Below, one piece after another: positions 1-5,816 of a stretch of 9,575 bases of DNA. Position numbers and translations under genes: made by a program. Position 1 is the stretch's first letter. Every line of letters begins with the position of its first letter. Source of the DNA: Candidatus Brevibacterium intestinigallinarum. Lineage in GTDB: Bacteria; Actinomycetota; Actinomycetes; Actinomycetales; Brevibacteriaceae. The stretch spans positions 1 through 9,575 of the forward strand of contig DWZY01000012.1 of NCBI GenBank assembly GCA_019117325.1, written 5' to 3'. The notes below the pieces were generated by a model. It was given only the letters and a program-made list of their open reading frames with translations, made no database searches and had not been told where the DNA came from.

Positions 1-894
1 GATCTCGTCCAGCAGCGGCACGGTCAGCTCCATCTCCGGGGTGGGCACGCCCACCAGGACGACGGTGCCCGCCAGGTCGCGCGCGTAGAACGCCTGGCGC
101 CACGTCTCCGGACGGCCCACCGCGTCGATGACGACGTCCGCGCCGAACCCGCCCGTGAGCTCCTGCACGGCCGCGACCACGCCGTCCTCGTCCAGGTCGG
201 ACGAGTCGATCGTGTGCGTCGCGCCCCGCTCCAGGGCCCACTCGAGCTTGCGGGGGTCACGGTCGATCGCGATGATCGTGCCGGCGCCCGCCAGCTGCGA
301 TCCGACGATCGAGGCCATGCCCACACCGCCGCAGCCGATCACGGCGACGGACTTCCCGCGGGTCACCCCGCCGGTGTTGATCGCGGCGCCGATGCCAGCC
401 ATGACGCCGCAGCCCAGGAGGCCCACGACGGCGGGGTCCGCCTCCGGCACCTTCGTGCACTGGCCGGCGGCGACGAGCGTCTTCTCTGCGAAGGACCCGA
501 TGCCCAGCGCCGGCGACAGCTCCGTGCCGTCCTCCGCCAGCGTCATCTTCTGGCTCGCGTTGTGGGTGTCGAAGCAGTACCAGGGCTCGCCCCGGTCGCA
601 GGCGCGGCAGTCGCCGCAGATCGCGCGCCAGTTGAGGACGACGAAGTCCCCGACGGCGACCTCCGTGACGCCCTCGCCCACCTGGGAGACGACGCCCGCG
701 GACTCGTGACCCAGCAGGTACGGGTACTCGTCTCCGATCCCGCCCTCTCGATAGTGGAAGTCGGTGTGGCAGACGCCGCAGGACTGCACGTCGACGACGA
801 CCTCACCGGGACCGGGGTCCGGGATGACGATGTCGACGAGTTCCACGGGCGCGCCCTTGGCGCGGGAGATGACTCCCTTGACCGTTGTCGGCAT
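1..894 (-). CDS. mscR: S-(hydroxymethyl)mycothiol dehydrogenase, 3' end outside window
   Basis: A zinc-dependent medium-chain alcohol dehydrogenase that oxidises the formaldehyde adduct of mycothiol with NAD+, for formaldehyde detoxification and possibly S-nitrosomycothiol reduction in the cytoplasm. The window holds the first 298 codons; family members have about 360, so roughly 60 C-terminal residues are missing at the left edge. Seen: catalytic zinc ligands Cys42 (in CGVCHTD), His63-Glu64 (GHE) and Cys162; the structural zinc set Cys93, Cys96, Cys99 and Cys107; and a Rossmann nucleotide-binding GCGGVG at 187-192. Stretches such as LNWRAICGDCRAC and GLLGCGVMAGIGAAINTGG match the mycobacterial mycothiol enzyme as I remember it, which separates it from a generic alcohol dehydrogenase. 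The ATG at 894 has an AAAGGAG ribosome site about 5 bases upstream. It lies alone behind an apparent terminator. Substrate assignment rests on family resemblance. Confidence 0.88.
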   Translation of the reverse strand, partial: MPTTVKGVISRAKGAPVELVDIVIPDPGPGEVVVDVQSCGVCHTDFHYREGGIGDEYPYLLGHESAGVVSQVGEGVTEVAVGDFVVLNWRAICGDCRACDRGEPWYCFDTHNASQKMTLAEDGTELSPALGIGSFAEKTLVAAGQCTKVPEADPAVVGLLGCGVMAGIGAAINTGGVTRGKSVAVIGCGGVGMASIVGSQLAGAGTIIAIDRDPRKLEWALERGATHTIDSSDLDEDGVVAAVQELTGGFGADVVIDAVGRPETWRQAFYARDLAGTVVLVGVPTPEMELTVPLLDEI

Positions 895-976
895 GAGACT
901 CCTTTCAACCGCCTGCAGGTGCGCGCACGGCTGCGGGCGGACTCCGCGCTGCAGACGCGGTGTGTGGGACACGGCC

Positions 977-982
977 AGCCTA
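977..982 (-). promoter_or_regulatory. Possible -10 box for mscR
   Basis: On the minus strand this reads TAGGCT, fitting the actinobacterial TAnnnT -10 pattern, about 80 bases before the mscR start. It would give a leader of roughly 75 bases. No convincing -35 hexamer is seen at 16-18 bases, so the call is weak. Apart from this and the inverted repeat at 1061-1106, nothing else was recognised in the spacer 895-1123. Confidence 0.3.
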
Positions 983-1060
983 TCGGCGCGCCTCGCGCCT
1001 GCCCAGTCCCGCCCGGTGCACCCGGCGCGGCGGTCCCACCGGCCGCAGTCGGATGCGCCC

Positions 1061-1106
1061 GAGGCCGGGGTCCGGTGCCGTCAGTGCGGCACCGGACCCC
1101 GGCCTC
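1061..1106 (-). terminator. Strong hairpin, likely terminator of the metP-metS transcript
   Basis: Arms 1061-1080 and 1087-1106 are exact reverse complements (20 bp, mostly G/C) around a 6-base loop, TCAGTG. The hairpin begins 17 bases after the small-subunit stop codon on the minus strand and lies upstream of the mscR promoter, where a terminator between two same-direction units is expected. No T-run follows on either strand; this is common for terminators in high-GC actinomycetes. Termination is therefore inferred from position and stem strength. A transcript-stabilising 3' stem is an alternative. Confidence 0.7.
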
Positions 1107-1123
1107 GGGAACGGGAGGGTCGG

Positions 1124-1243
1124 TCAGGCGTCCTCGCCCGTCGTCGCATCGGGGTGACGACGCAGGTGCAGGATCGACCAGGCGAGCCCGCCCCAGATCG
1201 TCCCCAGCGAGATGATCATCATGATCACGGCCGCTGCGCTCAT
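1124..1243 (-). CDS. metS: Methionine/alanine importer small subunit, MetS-like
   Basis: A 39-residue protein with one hydrophobic segment (about residues 4-25, with the core VIMMIISLGTIWGGLAWSIL) followed by a short charged cytoplasmic-type tail containing RR and acidic residues. Small single-span proteins of this kind follow NSS symporter genes in actinobacteria. In Corynebacterium glutamicum the MetS subunit is needed with MetP for sodium-coupled methionine and alanine uptake. Its ATG overlaps the symporter stop codon by 4 bases (ATGA), indicating translational coupling, and the end of the symporter gene supplies two purine-rich ribosome sites (AGGAGG and GAGGAGG). The tight overlap, matching strand and membrane segment support it strongly. 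The substrate is inferred from the family and not shown here. Confidence 0.85.
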   Translation of the reverse strand: MSAAAVIMMIISLGTIWGGLAWSILHLRRHPDATTGEDA

Positions 1244-2829
1244 GCCTCCTCACCTCCTGTCGGGGTCGTCGTGGTCGACGGTGCGCCGCCCGCCTCAGCC
1301 TCGAACTCCGCGCGCGCCCGGGCGACGCGGTCGAGGCTTTTCCTGGGCCACGGGATGATGCTGATCAGGTAGGAGAGGTACGCGAGTGCCGCGATGAGGC
1401 CCCAGCCGAACAGCAGCAGGTGCCAGGTCGGGTAGCCCTCGTAGCCCTCCTGCGCATAGACCATGATCTGCTGGATGAGCATGAAGCCCAGCACGATCGG
1501 CGTGACGACGGAGACGCAGATGATCCAGATGGGTCCCAGCTTGAACGAGGACACGCTGTTGAGGTGATCGCGCAGTTTGGGCAGGCCCACCAGCAGCCAG
1601 CCCACGGCGATGATCGCGGTGAGTGCGACGCCCACGATGCCCAGGTTGTTCGTGAACGCGTCGATCGTGTCGAGGACGCTCAGGCCGGTGGCGGTCGGCA
1701 TGATGAGGATCGAGACGATCGCCATGAGGCCGCCCACGACGACGGTGGACGTCCGCTCACTCCAGCCCGTCTTGTCCGCGATGGCGGAGATGGGCACCTG
1801 GATGATCGAGACGAGCGAGGTGAGGCCCGCGAAGATGAGCGACAGGAAGAAGAGGACGCCGAAGATCGCGCCACCGGGCATCTCGCTGATGATCGTGGGG
1901 AACGCGATGAAGGCGAGGCCCACGCCGTTGCTCACGACCTCGTCGACGCCCACGTTGGCAGCGTGCGCCATGAAGCCCAGTGCGGCGAACACGCCCACGC
2001 CGGCCAGCATCTCGAATCCGGAGTTCGCGAAGCCCACGACCAGGCCGGAACCGGTCAGGTTCGTCTTCCGCTTGAGGTACGACGCGTAGGTCAGCATGAT
2101 GCCGAACATGATCGAGAGCGAGAAGAAGATCTGGCCGTAGGCCGCCACCCACACGGTGGGGCTGGTGAGGGCCGCCCAGTCCGGGGCGAAGAGCGCGTCG
2201 AGGCCCTCGAGTGCGCCCGGCAGGAACAGCGCGCGCACGACGAGGGCCGCGAAGAGGACGATGAGCAGCGGCACGAAGACCTTCGAGAACCGCGCGATGC
2301 CGGCCTGCACGCCCGCGAACAGGATGGCGAGGCAGACGATCCAGACGGCGATGAGCGGGATGAGGACGCCGGGCACGAAGTCGCCCGACAGTCCGGCCTC
2401 GCCGTTCTGCTGGAGATACTCGCCGATGAAGAAGCCCTCCGGATCATCGCCCCACGCCCGGGTGACGGAGAACCCGGTGTAGGAGACGGCCCAGCCGACG
2501 ATGACGGCGTAGTAGATGCCGATGCAGGTGGCGATGCCGACCTTGAACCAGCCGATCGGCTCTGCGGCGGGGTGCATGTCGCGGTACGCCAGGGGCGCGG
2601 AGGACCGGGCGCGGTGGCCGATCGCGTACACCATGAAGAGCAGCGGGATGCCCGCCGTCAGGAGTGCGATCAGGTAGGGGACGATGAACGCGCCGCCGCC
2701 GCTCGAGTAGGCCACGTAGGGGAAGCGCCAGATGTTCCCCAGTCCGATCGCGGATCCGATCGCGGCCAAGATGAAGGCGGAGCGGCTCACGAACACCTGA
2801 CGACCAGGTGCGTTCGTTGCCGTGGACAT
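1240..2829 (-). CDS. metP: NSS-family sodium-dependent methionine/alanine symporter, MetP-like
   Basis: A 529-residue multi-span membrane protein of the neurotransmitter:sodium symporter family (LeuT fold), expected to import an amino acid with Na+ across the cytoplasmic membrane. Seen: the family's TM1 signature at residues 22-38 (AAIGSAIGLGNIWRFPY), then a glycine-rich SSGGGAF loop into TM2, and about eleven or twelve hydrophobic segments in total. A Ser/Thr/Glu-rich cytoplasmic tail ends in GGEEA. The small MetS-like gene overlapping its stop points to the MetPS-type methionine/alanine importers rather than tryptophan or glycine relatives. The ATG at 2829 is preferred over the in-frame GTG at 2835: the AGGAA ribosome site lies 6 bases before the ATG but directly abuts the GTG. 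It is transcribed divergently from cysS. Substrate specificity is inferred from the gene pair. Confidence 0.88.
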   Translation of the reverse strand: MSTATNAPGRQVFVSRSAFILAAIGSAIGLGNIWRFPYVAYSSGGGAFIVPYLIALLTAGIPLLFMVYAIGHRARSSAPLAYRDMHPAAEPIGWFKVGIATCIGIYYAVIVGWAVSYTGFSVTRAWGDDPEGFFIGEYLQQNGEAGLSGDFVPGVLIPLIAVWIVCLAILFAGVQAGIARFSKVFVPLLIVLFAALVVRALFLPGALEGLDALFAPDWAALTSPTVWVAAYGQIFFSLSIMFGIMLTYASYLKRKTNLTGSGLVVGFANSGFEMLAGVGVFAALGFMAHAANVGVDEVVSNGVGLAFIAFPTIISEMPGGAIFGVLFFLSLIFAGLTSLVSIIQVPISAIADKTGWSERTSTVVVGGLMAIVSILIMPTATGLSVLDTIDAFTNNLGIVGVALTAIIAVGWLLVGLPKLRDHLNSVSSFKLGPIWIICVSVVTPIVLGFMLIQQIMVYAQEGYEGYPTWHLLLFGWGLIAALAYLSYLISIIPWPRKSLDRVARARAEFEAEAGGAPSTTTTPTGGEEA

Positions 2830-2874
2830 GGACACTTCCTTTCTGCGGTGTGCGTCGCTGCACTGAGAGTCCGG

Positions 2875-2880
2875 AGTCTA
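2875..2880 (-). promoter_or_regulatory. Possible -10 box for metP-metS
   Basis: The minus strand reads TAGACT here, fitting TAnnnT and identical to the hexamer proposed for cysS on the other strand. It lies about 46 bases upstream of the metP start, leaving room for a leader of about 40 bases. The -35 region is not well conserved. A second candidate, TACTAT, lies farther upstream on the same strand at about 2941-2946. Confidence 0.4.
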
Positions 2881-2901
2881 GATCACAGCCGGGTACTCCC
2901 T

Positions 2902-2913
2902 GAGAATATTCTC
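2902..2913. promoter_or_regulatory. Perfect 12-bp palindrome, candidate operator between metP and cysS
   Basis: GAGAATATTCTC is a perfect palindrome inside an AT-richer patch of a very GC-rich spacer. It lies 22 bases upstream of the proposed metP -10 box, overlapping or just upstream of its -35 region, which is a typical place for a repressor or activator site. A second, looser dyad (ACGACGA at 2932-2938 and TCGTCGT at 2952-2958) lies beside it. Which regulator binds is unknown. It does not match a site I can name with confidence, and a chance palindrome is possible. Confidence 0.4.
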
Positions 2914-3039
2914 CCAGATGTGGCGTGCATCACGACGATGATAGTACTCTTTCGTCGTTTGGAGCCGTGGCGCTCCGACACTCGGAGATTCCGATCCGGT
3001 CTCGGTTCGCCAGCGGGCGGTGACCTGCGGGTCGCTCGG

Positions 3040-3045
3040 TAGACT
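3040..3045 (+). promoter_or_regulatory. -10 box for a probably leaderless cysS transcript
   Basis: TAGACT ends 7 bases before the GTG at 3053, so transcription would begin at or next to the start codon. There is no Shine-Dalgarno-like sequence in the 20 bases before that GTG. A TAnnnT box followed 6-8 bases later by the start codon is the standard layout of leaderless genes in actinobacteria. The -35 region is weak (GGTGAC at 3019-3024, only a 15-base spacer). Confidence 0.55.
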
Positions 3046-3052
3046 GGCCCGC

Positions 3053-4561
3053 GTGATACGACTGCACAGCACTGATTCCGGCACCGTCGTCCCCCTGTCG
3101 CCCGTGCGCGACGGACACGTGGGGATCTACGTCTGTGGTGCCACCGTGCAGGGCGCTCCCCACATCGGGCACATGCGTGCGGCCGTCGTCTTCGATCAGC
3201 TGCGCCGCTGGCTCACCTACCGCGGGCTGCAGGTCACGCTGGTGCGCAACACGACGGACATCGACGACAAGATCCTCACGAAGTCCGTCGAGGAGGGGCG
3301 CGAGTGGTGGGCGCACGCCTATCACTACGAGCAGGTCTTCACGGAGGCCTACCGGACGATGAATGTCCTGCCGCCCACGTATGAGCCGCGGGCCACGGGG
3401 CACATCCCGGAGATGATCGAGCTCATCGAGCGCCTCATCGCCGCCGGCCACGCGTATCCGGCATCGGATGACTCCGGCGACGTGTACTTCGACGTCCGCT
3501 CGTGGGATCGGTATGGCGCGCTCACGCACCAGAGTGTCGACGACATGTCCGACGCCGCGGATGCGGACCCGCGCGGCAAGCGCGACGTCCGCGACTTCGC
3601 GCTGTGGAAGGGCCACAAGGCAGGCGAGCCGGAGACCGCGTCCTGGCCCGCTCCCTGGGGCCGAGGACGTCCGGGCTGGCACATCGAGTGCTCCGCGATG
3701 TCGACGAAGTACCTGGGCTCCGAGTTCGACATCCACGGCGGGGGACTGGATCTGCGGTTCCCCCACCACGAGAACGAGCTGGCTCAGTCCACTGCAGCGG
3801 GCGATGGCTTCGCGCGGATCTGGATGCACTCCGGCCTGCTGAACGTGGGCGGGGACAAGATGTCGAAGTCGCTGGGCAACTCCGTGTTCGCCCACGACCT
3901 CTTCGAGCAGTACCCGCCGGCGGTCATCCGTTACTTCCTCTCGACCGCCCACTACCGCTCGGTCCTCGAGTTCACGCCCCGGCTGATCGAGGCGCAGCGA
4001 TCCGCGTACGACCGGATCGCGGCCTTCATCGCCCGGGCCCGTGAGGTCCTGGGCGACGAGGCTCCGGCGCAGCCGCACGTGGCTGGCGGCTACGCGGATC
4101 GGATCGCGGACGTGCCGGAGGAGTTCGCGATCGCGATGGACGAGGACCTCTCGATCCCGCGCGCCCTGTCCGTCGTGTTCTCCACCGTGCGTCAGGGGCA
4201 GAGCCTGTTCGGCGGCGCGGACGCGTCGTCGGATGCGGCGGGAGGAGAAGATCGGATCGAGCGCCTGCGGACGGTGCTCGCACAGGTCGAGCTCATGCTC
4301 GACATCCTGGGCGTCAACCCCGGCGACCCGGCGTGGGGCGCGCAGGCGACCACGGCCTCGGCGGCAGAAGGCGCGGACGGGCAGGACCCGGTGCGCGCGG
4401 CGCTGGACGCCCTCGTCGACCACATCGCCCAGCGGCGGCTGGAGGCGAAGGCAGCGAAGGACTTCACCACGGCGGACGCCCTGCGCGACCGCCTGCGGGA
4501 CGCGGGGATCCTCATCGAGGACACCCCTGGCGGCTACCGCTACGACCTGGCCCCGCGCTGA
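3053..4561 (+). CDS. cysS: Cysteinyl-tRNA synthetase
   Basis: Charges tRNA-Cys with cysteine using ATP in the cytoplasm. The 502 residues match a full-length class I synthetase. Seen: HIGH at 37-40 and KMSKS at 269-273 (ATP-binding signatures); the predicted zinc/cysteine-binding ligands Cys28 (YVCGATVQ), Cys213 (WHIECS), His238 and Glu242 (FPHHENE); and a C-terminal DALR-type helical region from about 300. The end of that region carries the usual KDFTTADALRDRL segment. The GTG at 3053 is chosen because homologous sequence (IRLHST) begins there and the -10 box lies just upstream; the in-frame GTG at 3020 would add 11 unconserved residues and lie upstream of that box. The mycothiol ligase MshC is a shorter paralog, about 410 residues without the full anticodon-side domain, and is less likely. 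The rRNA methyltransferase gene follows after 42 bases, probably in one operon. Confidence 0.95.
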   Translation: MIRLHSTDSGTVVPLSPVRDGHVGIYVCGATVQGAPHIGHMRAAVVFDQLRRWLTYRGLQVTLVRNTTDIDDKILTKSVEEGREWWAHAYHYEQVFTEAYRTMNVLPPTYEPRATGHIPEMIELIERLIAAGHAYPASDDSGDVYFDVRSWDRYGALTHQSVDDMSDAADADPRGKRDVRDFALWKGHKAGEPETASWPAPWGRGRPGWHIECSAMSTKYLGSEFDIHGGGLDLRFPHHENELAQSTAAGDGFARIWMHSGLLNVGGDKMSKSLGNSVFAHDLFEQYPPAVIRYFLSTAHYRSVLEFTPRLIEAQRSAYDRIAAFIARAREVLGDEAPAQPHVAGGYADRIADVPEEFAIAMDEDLSIPRALSVVFSTVRQGQSLFGGADASSDAAGGEDRIERLRTVLAQVELMLDILGVNPGDPAWGAQATTASAAEGADGQDPVRAALDALVDHIAQRRLEAKAAKDFTTADALRDRLRDAGILIEDTPGGYRYDLAPR

Positions 4562-4603
4562 CGCGCGGGCCGCACACACGACAACCTCGGACGAGGAGAC
4601 ACC

Positions 4604-5560
4604 ATGGCATCCCCATCACGCGGCGGAGCGAGCCGCAAGGGCAAGAAGGGGCCCACGAAGGGCACCGGCGGCCACGGCCGCCGCAAGCTCGAGGGCAAGG
4701 GCCCCACGCCCAAGGCGGAGGACCGCACGTACCACAAGGCGTACAAGAGCGAGCACGACCGACAGAAGGAGCAGCGCCGGCAGCAGTCGACCCGTCGCAA
4801 GAAGGAGGCGGGCAAGGACACCGTCGCCGGGCGGAACGCGGTGCTCGAGGCGCTGCGCGAGGGCGTGCCCGCGACCGCGCTCTACATCGTCGGGCGACCG
4901 GATGTGGACGACCGGCTCAAGGAGGCCGTGACGATCGCCGGTGAGCGCGGCATCGTCATGCTCGAGGCCAGCCGTGCGGATCTGGACCGGCTCACGGATG
5001 ACGCGATCCACCAGGGCATCGCGCTGCAGGTGCCGCCGTACGAGTACGCGGACCCGGATCAGCTCATCGCGCGGGCGAAGGGGCGGCTGGAGAAGCCGCT
5101 GCTGGTCGCGCTCGACGGGATCACGGACCCGCGGAACCTGGGGGCGATCGTGCGGTCGACCGCCGCGTTCGGCGGACACGGCGTCATCGTGCCCGAGCGG
5201 CGTGCGGCGGCCATGACGGCTGCGGCGTGGAAGACCTCTGCCGGAGCGGCCGCCCGCATCCCCGTCGCGCAGGTCGTCAACCTGGTCCGCACGCTGCAGG
5301 ACCTCAAGAAGCAGGGCGTGTTCGTGCTGGGCCTCGACATGGGCGGCGACGTCGAGCTGCCGGGCCTGGCGCTGGCGGATGCTCCGGTCTGCCTCGTCGT
5401 GGGCTCCGAGGGCAAGGGCCTGTCCCGTCTGGTGCGCGACGTCTGCGATCAGATCGTGTCGATCCCGATCGCCGCGTCGACGGAATCGCTCAACGCGGGC
5501 GTCGCCGCGGCGGTGAGCCTGTACGAGATCGCGCGGGTGCGAGGCGCGGGGCGCGCCTGA
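4604..5560 (+). CDS. rlmB: 23S rRNA (guanosine-2'-O-)-methyltransferase, RlmB/TrmH family
   Basis: A SpoU/TrmH-class (knotted, SPOUT) methyltransferase expected to transfer a methyl group from S-adenosylmethionine to a ribose 2'-OH in 23S rRNA; G2251 is the E. coli RlmB target. Seen: motif 1 at 171-191 (DGITDPRNLGAIVRSTAAFG, with Asn178 and Arg184), motif 2 around 266-272 (VGSEGKG, Glu269) and motif 3 at 287-302 (IPIAASTESLNAGVA, Asn297). These form the knot and cofactor pocket. A substrate-binding domain spans about 73-150, starting at VAGRNAVLEAL. It is 318 residues against about 243 for the E. coli enzyme; the excess is a basic, low-complexity N-terminal tail of some 70 residues rich in Lys, Arg and Gly. 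The ATG has GAGGAGA upstream. Pairing with cysS is common in actinobacteria. The exact nucleotide modified is inferred. Confidence 0.92.
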   Translation: MASPSRGGASRKGKKGPTKGTGGHGRRKLEGKGPTPKAEDRTYHKAYKSEHDRQKEQRRQQSTRRKKEAGKDTVAGRNAVLEALREGVPATALYIVGRPDVDDRLKEAVTIAGERGIVMLEASRADLDRLTDDAIHQGIALQVPPYEYADPDQLIARAKGRLEKPLLVALDGITDPRNLGAIVRSTAAFGGHGVIVPERRAAAMTAAAWKTSAGAAARIPVAQVVNLVRTLQDLKKQGVFVLGLDMGGDVELPGLALADAPVCLVVGSEGKGLSRLVRDVCDQIVSIPIAASTESLNAGVAAAVSLYEIARVRGAGRA

Positions 5561-5579
5561 GGGCGCCGACATCATCCGC

Positions 5580-5619
5580 GCGACCTCATGGTCGCATCGC
5601 GACGGTCGTCGAGTGATGC
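5580..5619 (+). terminator. Weak hairpin region after rlmB, possible terminator
   Basis: GCGACC (5580-5585) and GGTCGC (5590-5595) form a perfect 6-bp stem with loop TCAT. An alternative fold pairs GCATC (5594-5598) with GATGC (5615-5619) around an inner CGAC/GTCG stem. It begins 20 bases after the rlmB stop, a suitable place for a terminator, but the stems are short and no T-run follows. Termination here is a guess. Confidence 0.3.
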
Positions 5620-5626
5620 GAGGTGA

Positions 5627-5791
5627 TTCGTCAGGGCGGTCGCATCCCTCGCCGGTGCCGGCCGCCTGAGCGATGTGCGGACCGGGCGGGGGACCCTCGT
5701 CGTCGACGACGAGTCCTTCGAGGCGCTGGTCAGGACGGCGTGGATCGAGTGCGGTCCGGATCGCGCGTGCGCTACGATCGAACGAGACTGA
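5627..5791 (+). pseudogene. Coding-like orphan reading frame, possible 3' remnant of a lost gene
   Basis: After a TGA at 5624-5626 this frame stays open to a TGA at 5789-5791, giving about 54 codons with third positions almost all G or C. The peptide reads naturally, with segments such as LAGAGRLSDVRTG, TLVVDDESFEALVRTAWIEC and PDRACATIERD. It has no ATG; the only in-frame start, a GTG at 5675, lacks a ribosome site. It therefore looks like the C-terminal end of a gene whose front is gone, or chance in GC-rich DNA. I do not recognise the family. The proposed thiolase promoter overlaps its last codons, which suggests the frame is no longer in use. The overlapping frame starting at a GTG (5623) is Arg-rich and looks like a shadow. 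Confidence 0.3.
5773..5778 (+). promoter_or_regulatory. -10 box of the thiolase/DUF35 operon
   Basis: TACGAT fits the TAnnnT consensus, 38 bases before the GTG at 5817, giving an expected leader of about 30 bases. The -35 region 17 bases upstream (TGCGGT) is poor, so the promoter may be weak or activator-dependent. It is followed at once by the palindrome at 5789-5802. Confidence 0.5.
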
Positions 5792-5802
5792 ACGATCGAT
5801 CA
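5789..5802. promoter_or_regulatory. TetR-like operator candidate upstream of the thiolase gene
   Basis: TGAACGATCGATCA is a near-perfect palindrome (6 of 7 base pairs match, CGATCG core), lying 10 bases after the -10 box where a bound repressor would block the transcription start. The octamer ACGATCGA occurs twice, at 5774-5781 (overlapping the -10 box) and 5792-5799, 18 bases apart. Sites of this form, with A/T-flanked CGATCG-like cores, are typical of TetR-family regulators of lipid and CoA-ester catabolism. No regulator gene lies in the window, so the cognate protein is unknown. Confidence 0.45.
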
Positions 5803-5816
5803 TTAGGAGTCGGAGC

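Noticed and set aside
1420..3042. Open frame of 540 codons on the plus strand opposite the symporter gene
   Set aside because: The product is His/Asp/Arg/Gly/Glu-rich low-complexity sequence typical of the antisense of GC-rich coding DNA; the minus strand encodes a clear NSS transporter here.
3053..4561. Mycothiol ligase MshC instead of cysS
   Set aside because: MshC shares the HIGH and KMSKS regions but is about 90 residues shorter; this protein has the full C-terminal tRNA-binding part and matches actinobacterial CysS.
2930..4579. Open frame of 549 codons on the minus strand opposite cysS
   Set aside because: An Arg/Val-rich shadow with no recognisable domain; cysS on the plus strand has all its motifs.
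5550..5568. GGCGC/GCGCC dyad at the rlmB stop as a terminator
   Set aside because: Only 5-bp arms of a very common GC-rich word and overlapping the coding end; not distinguishable from background.
5673..5816. Upstream extension of the thiolase gene to a start at 5673
   Set aside because: The added 48 residues are Ser/Arg-rich and unlike thiolases, and run through the promoter and palindrome; GTG 5817 has an excellent ribosome site.
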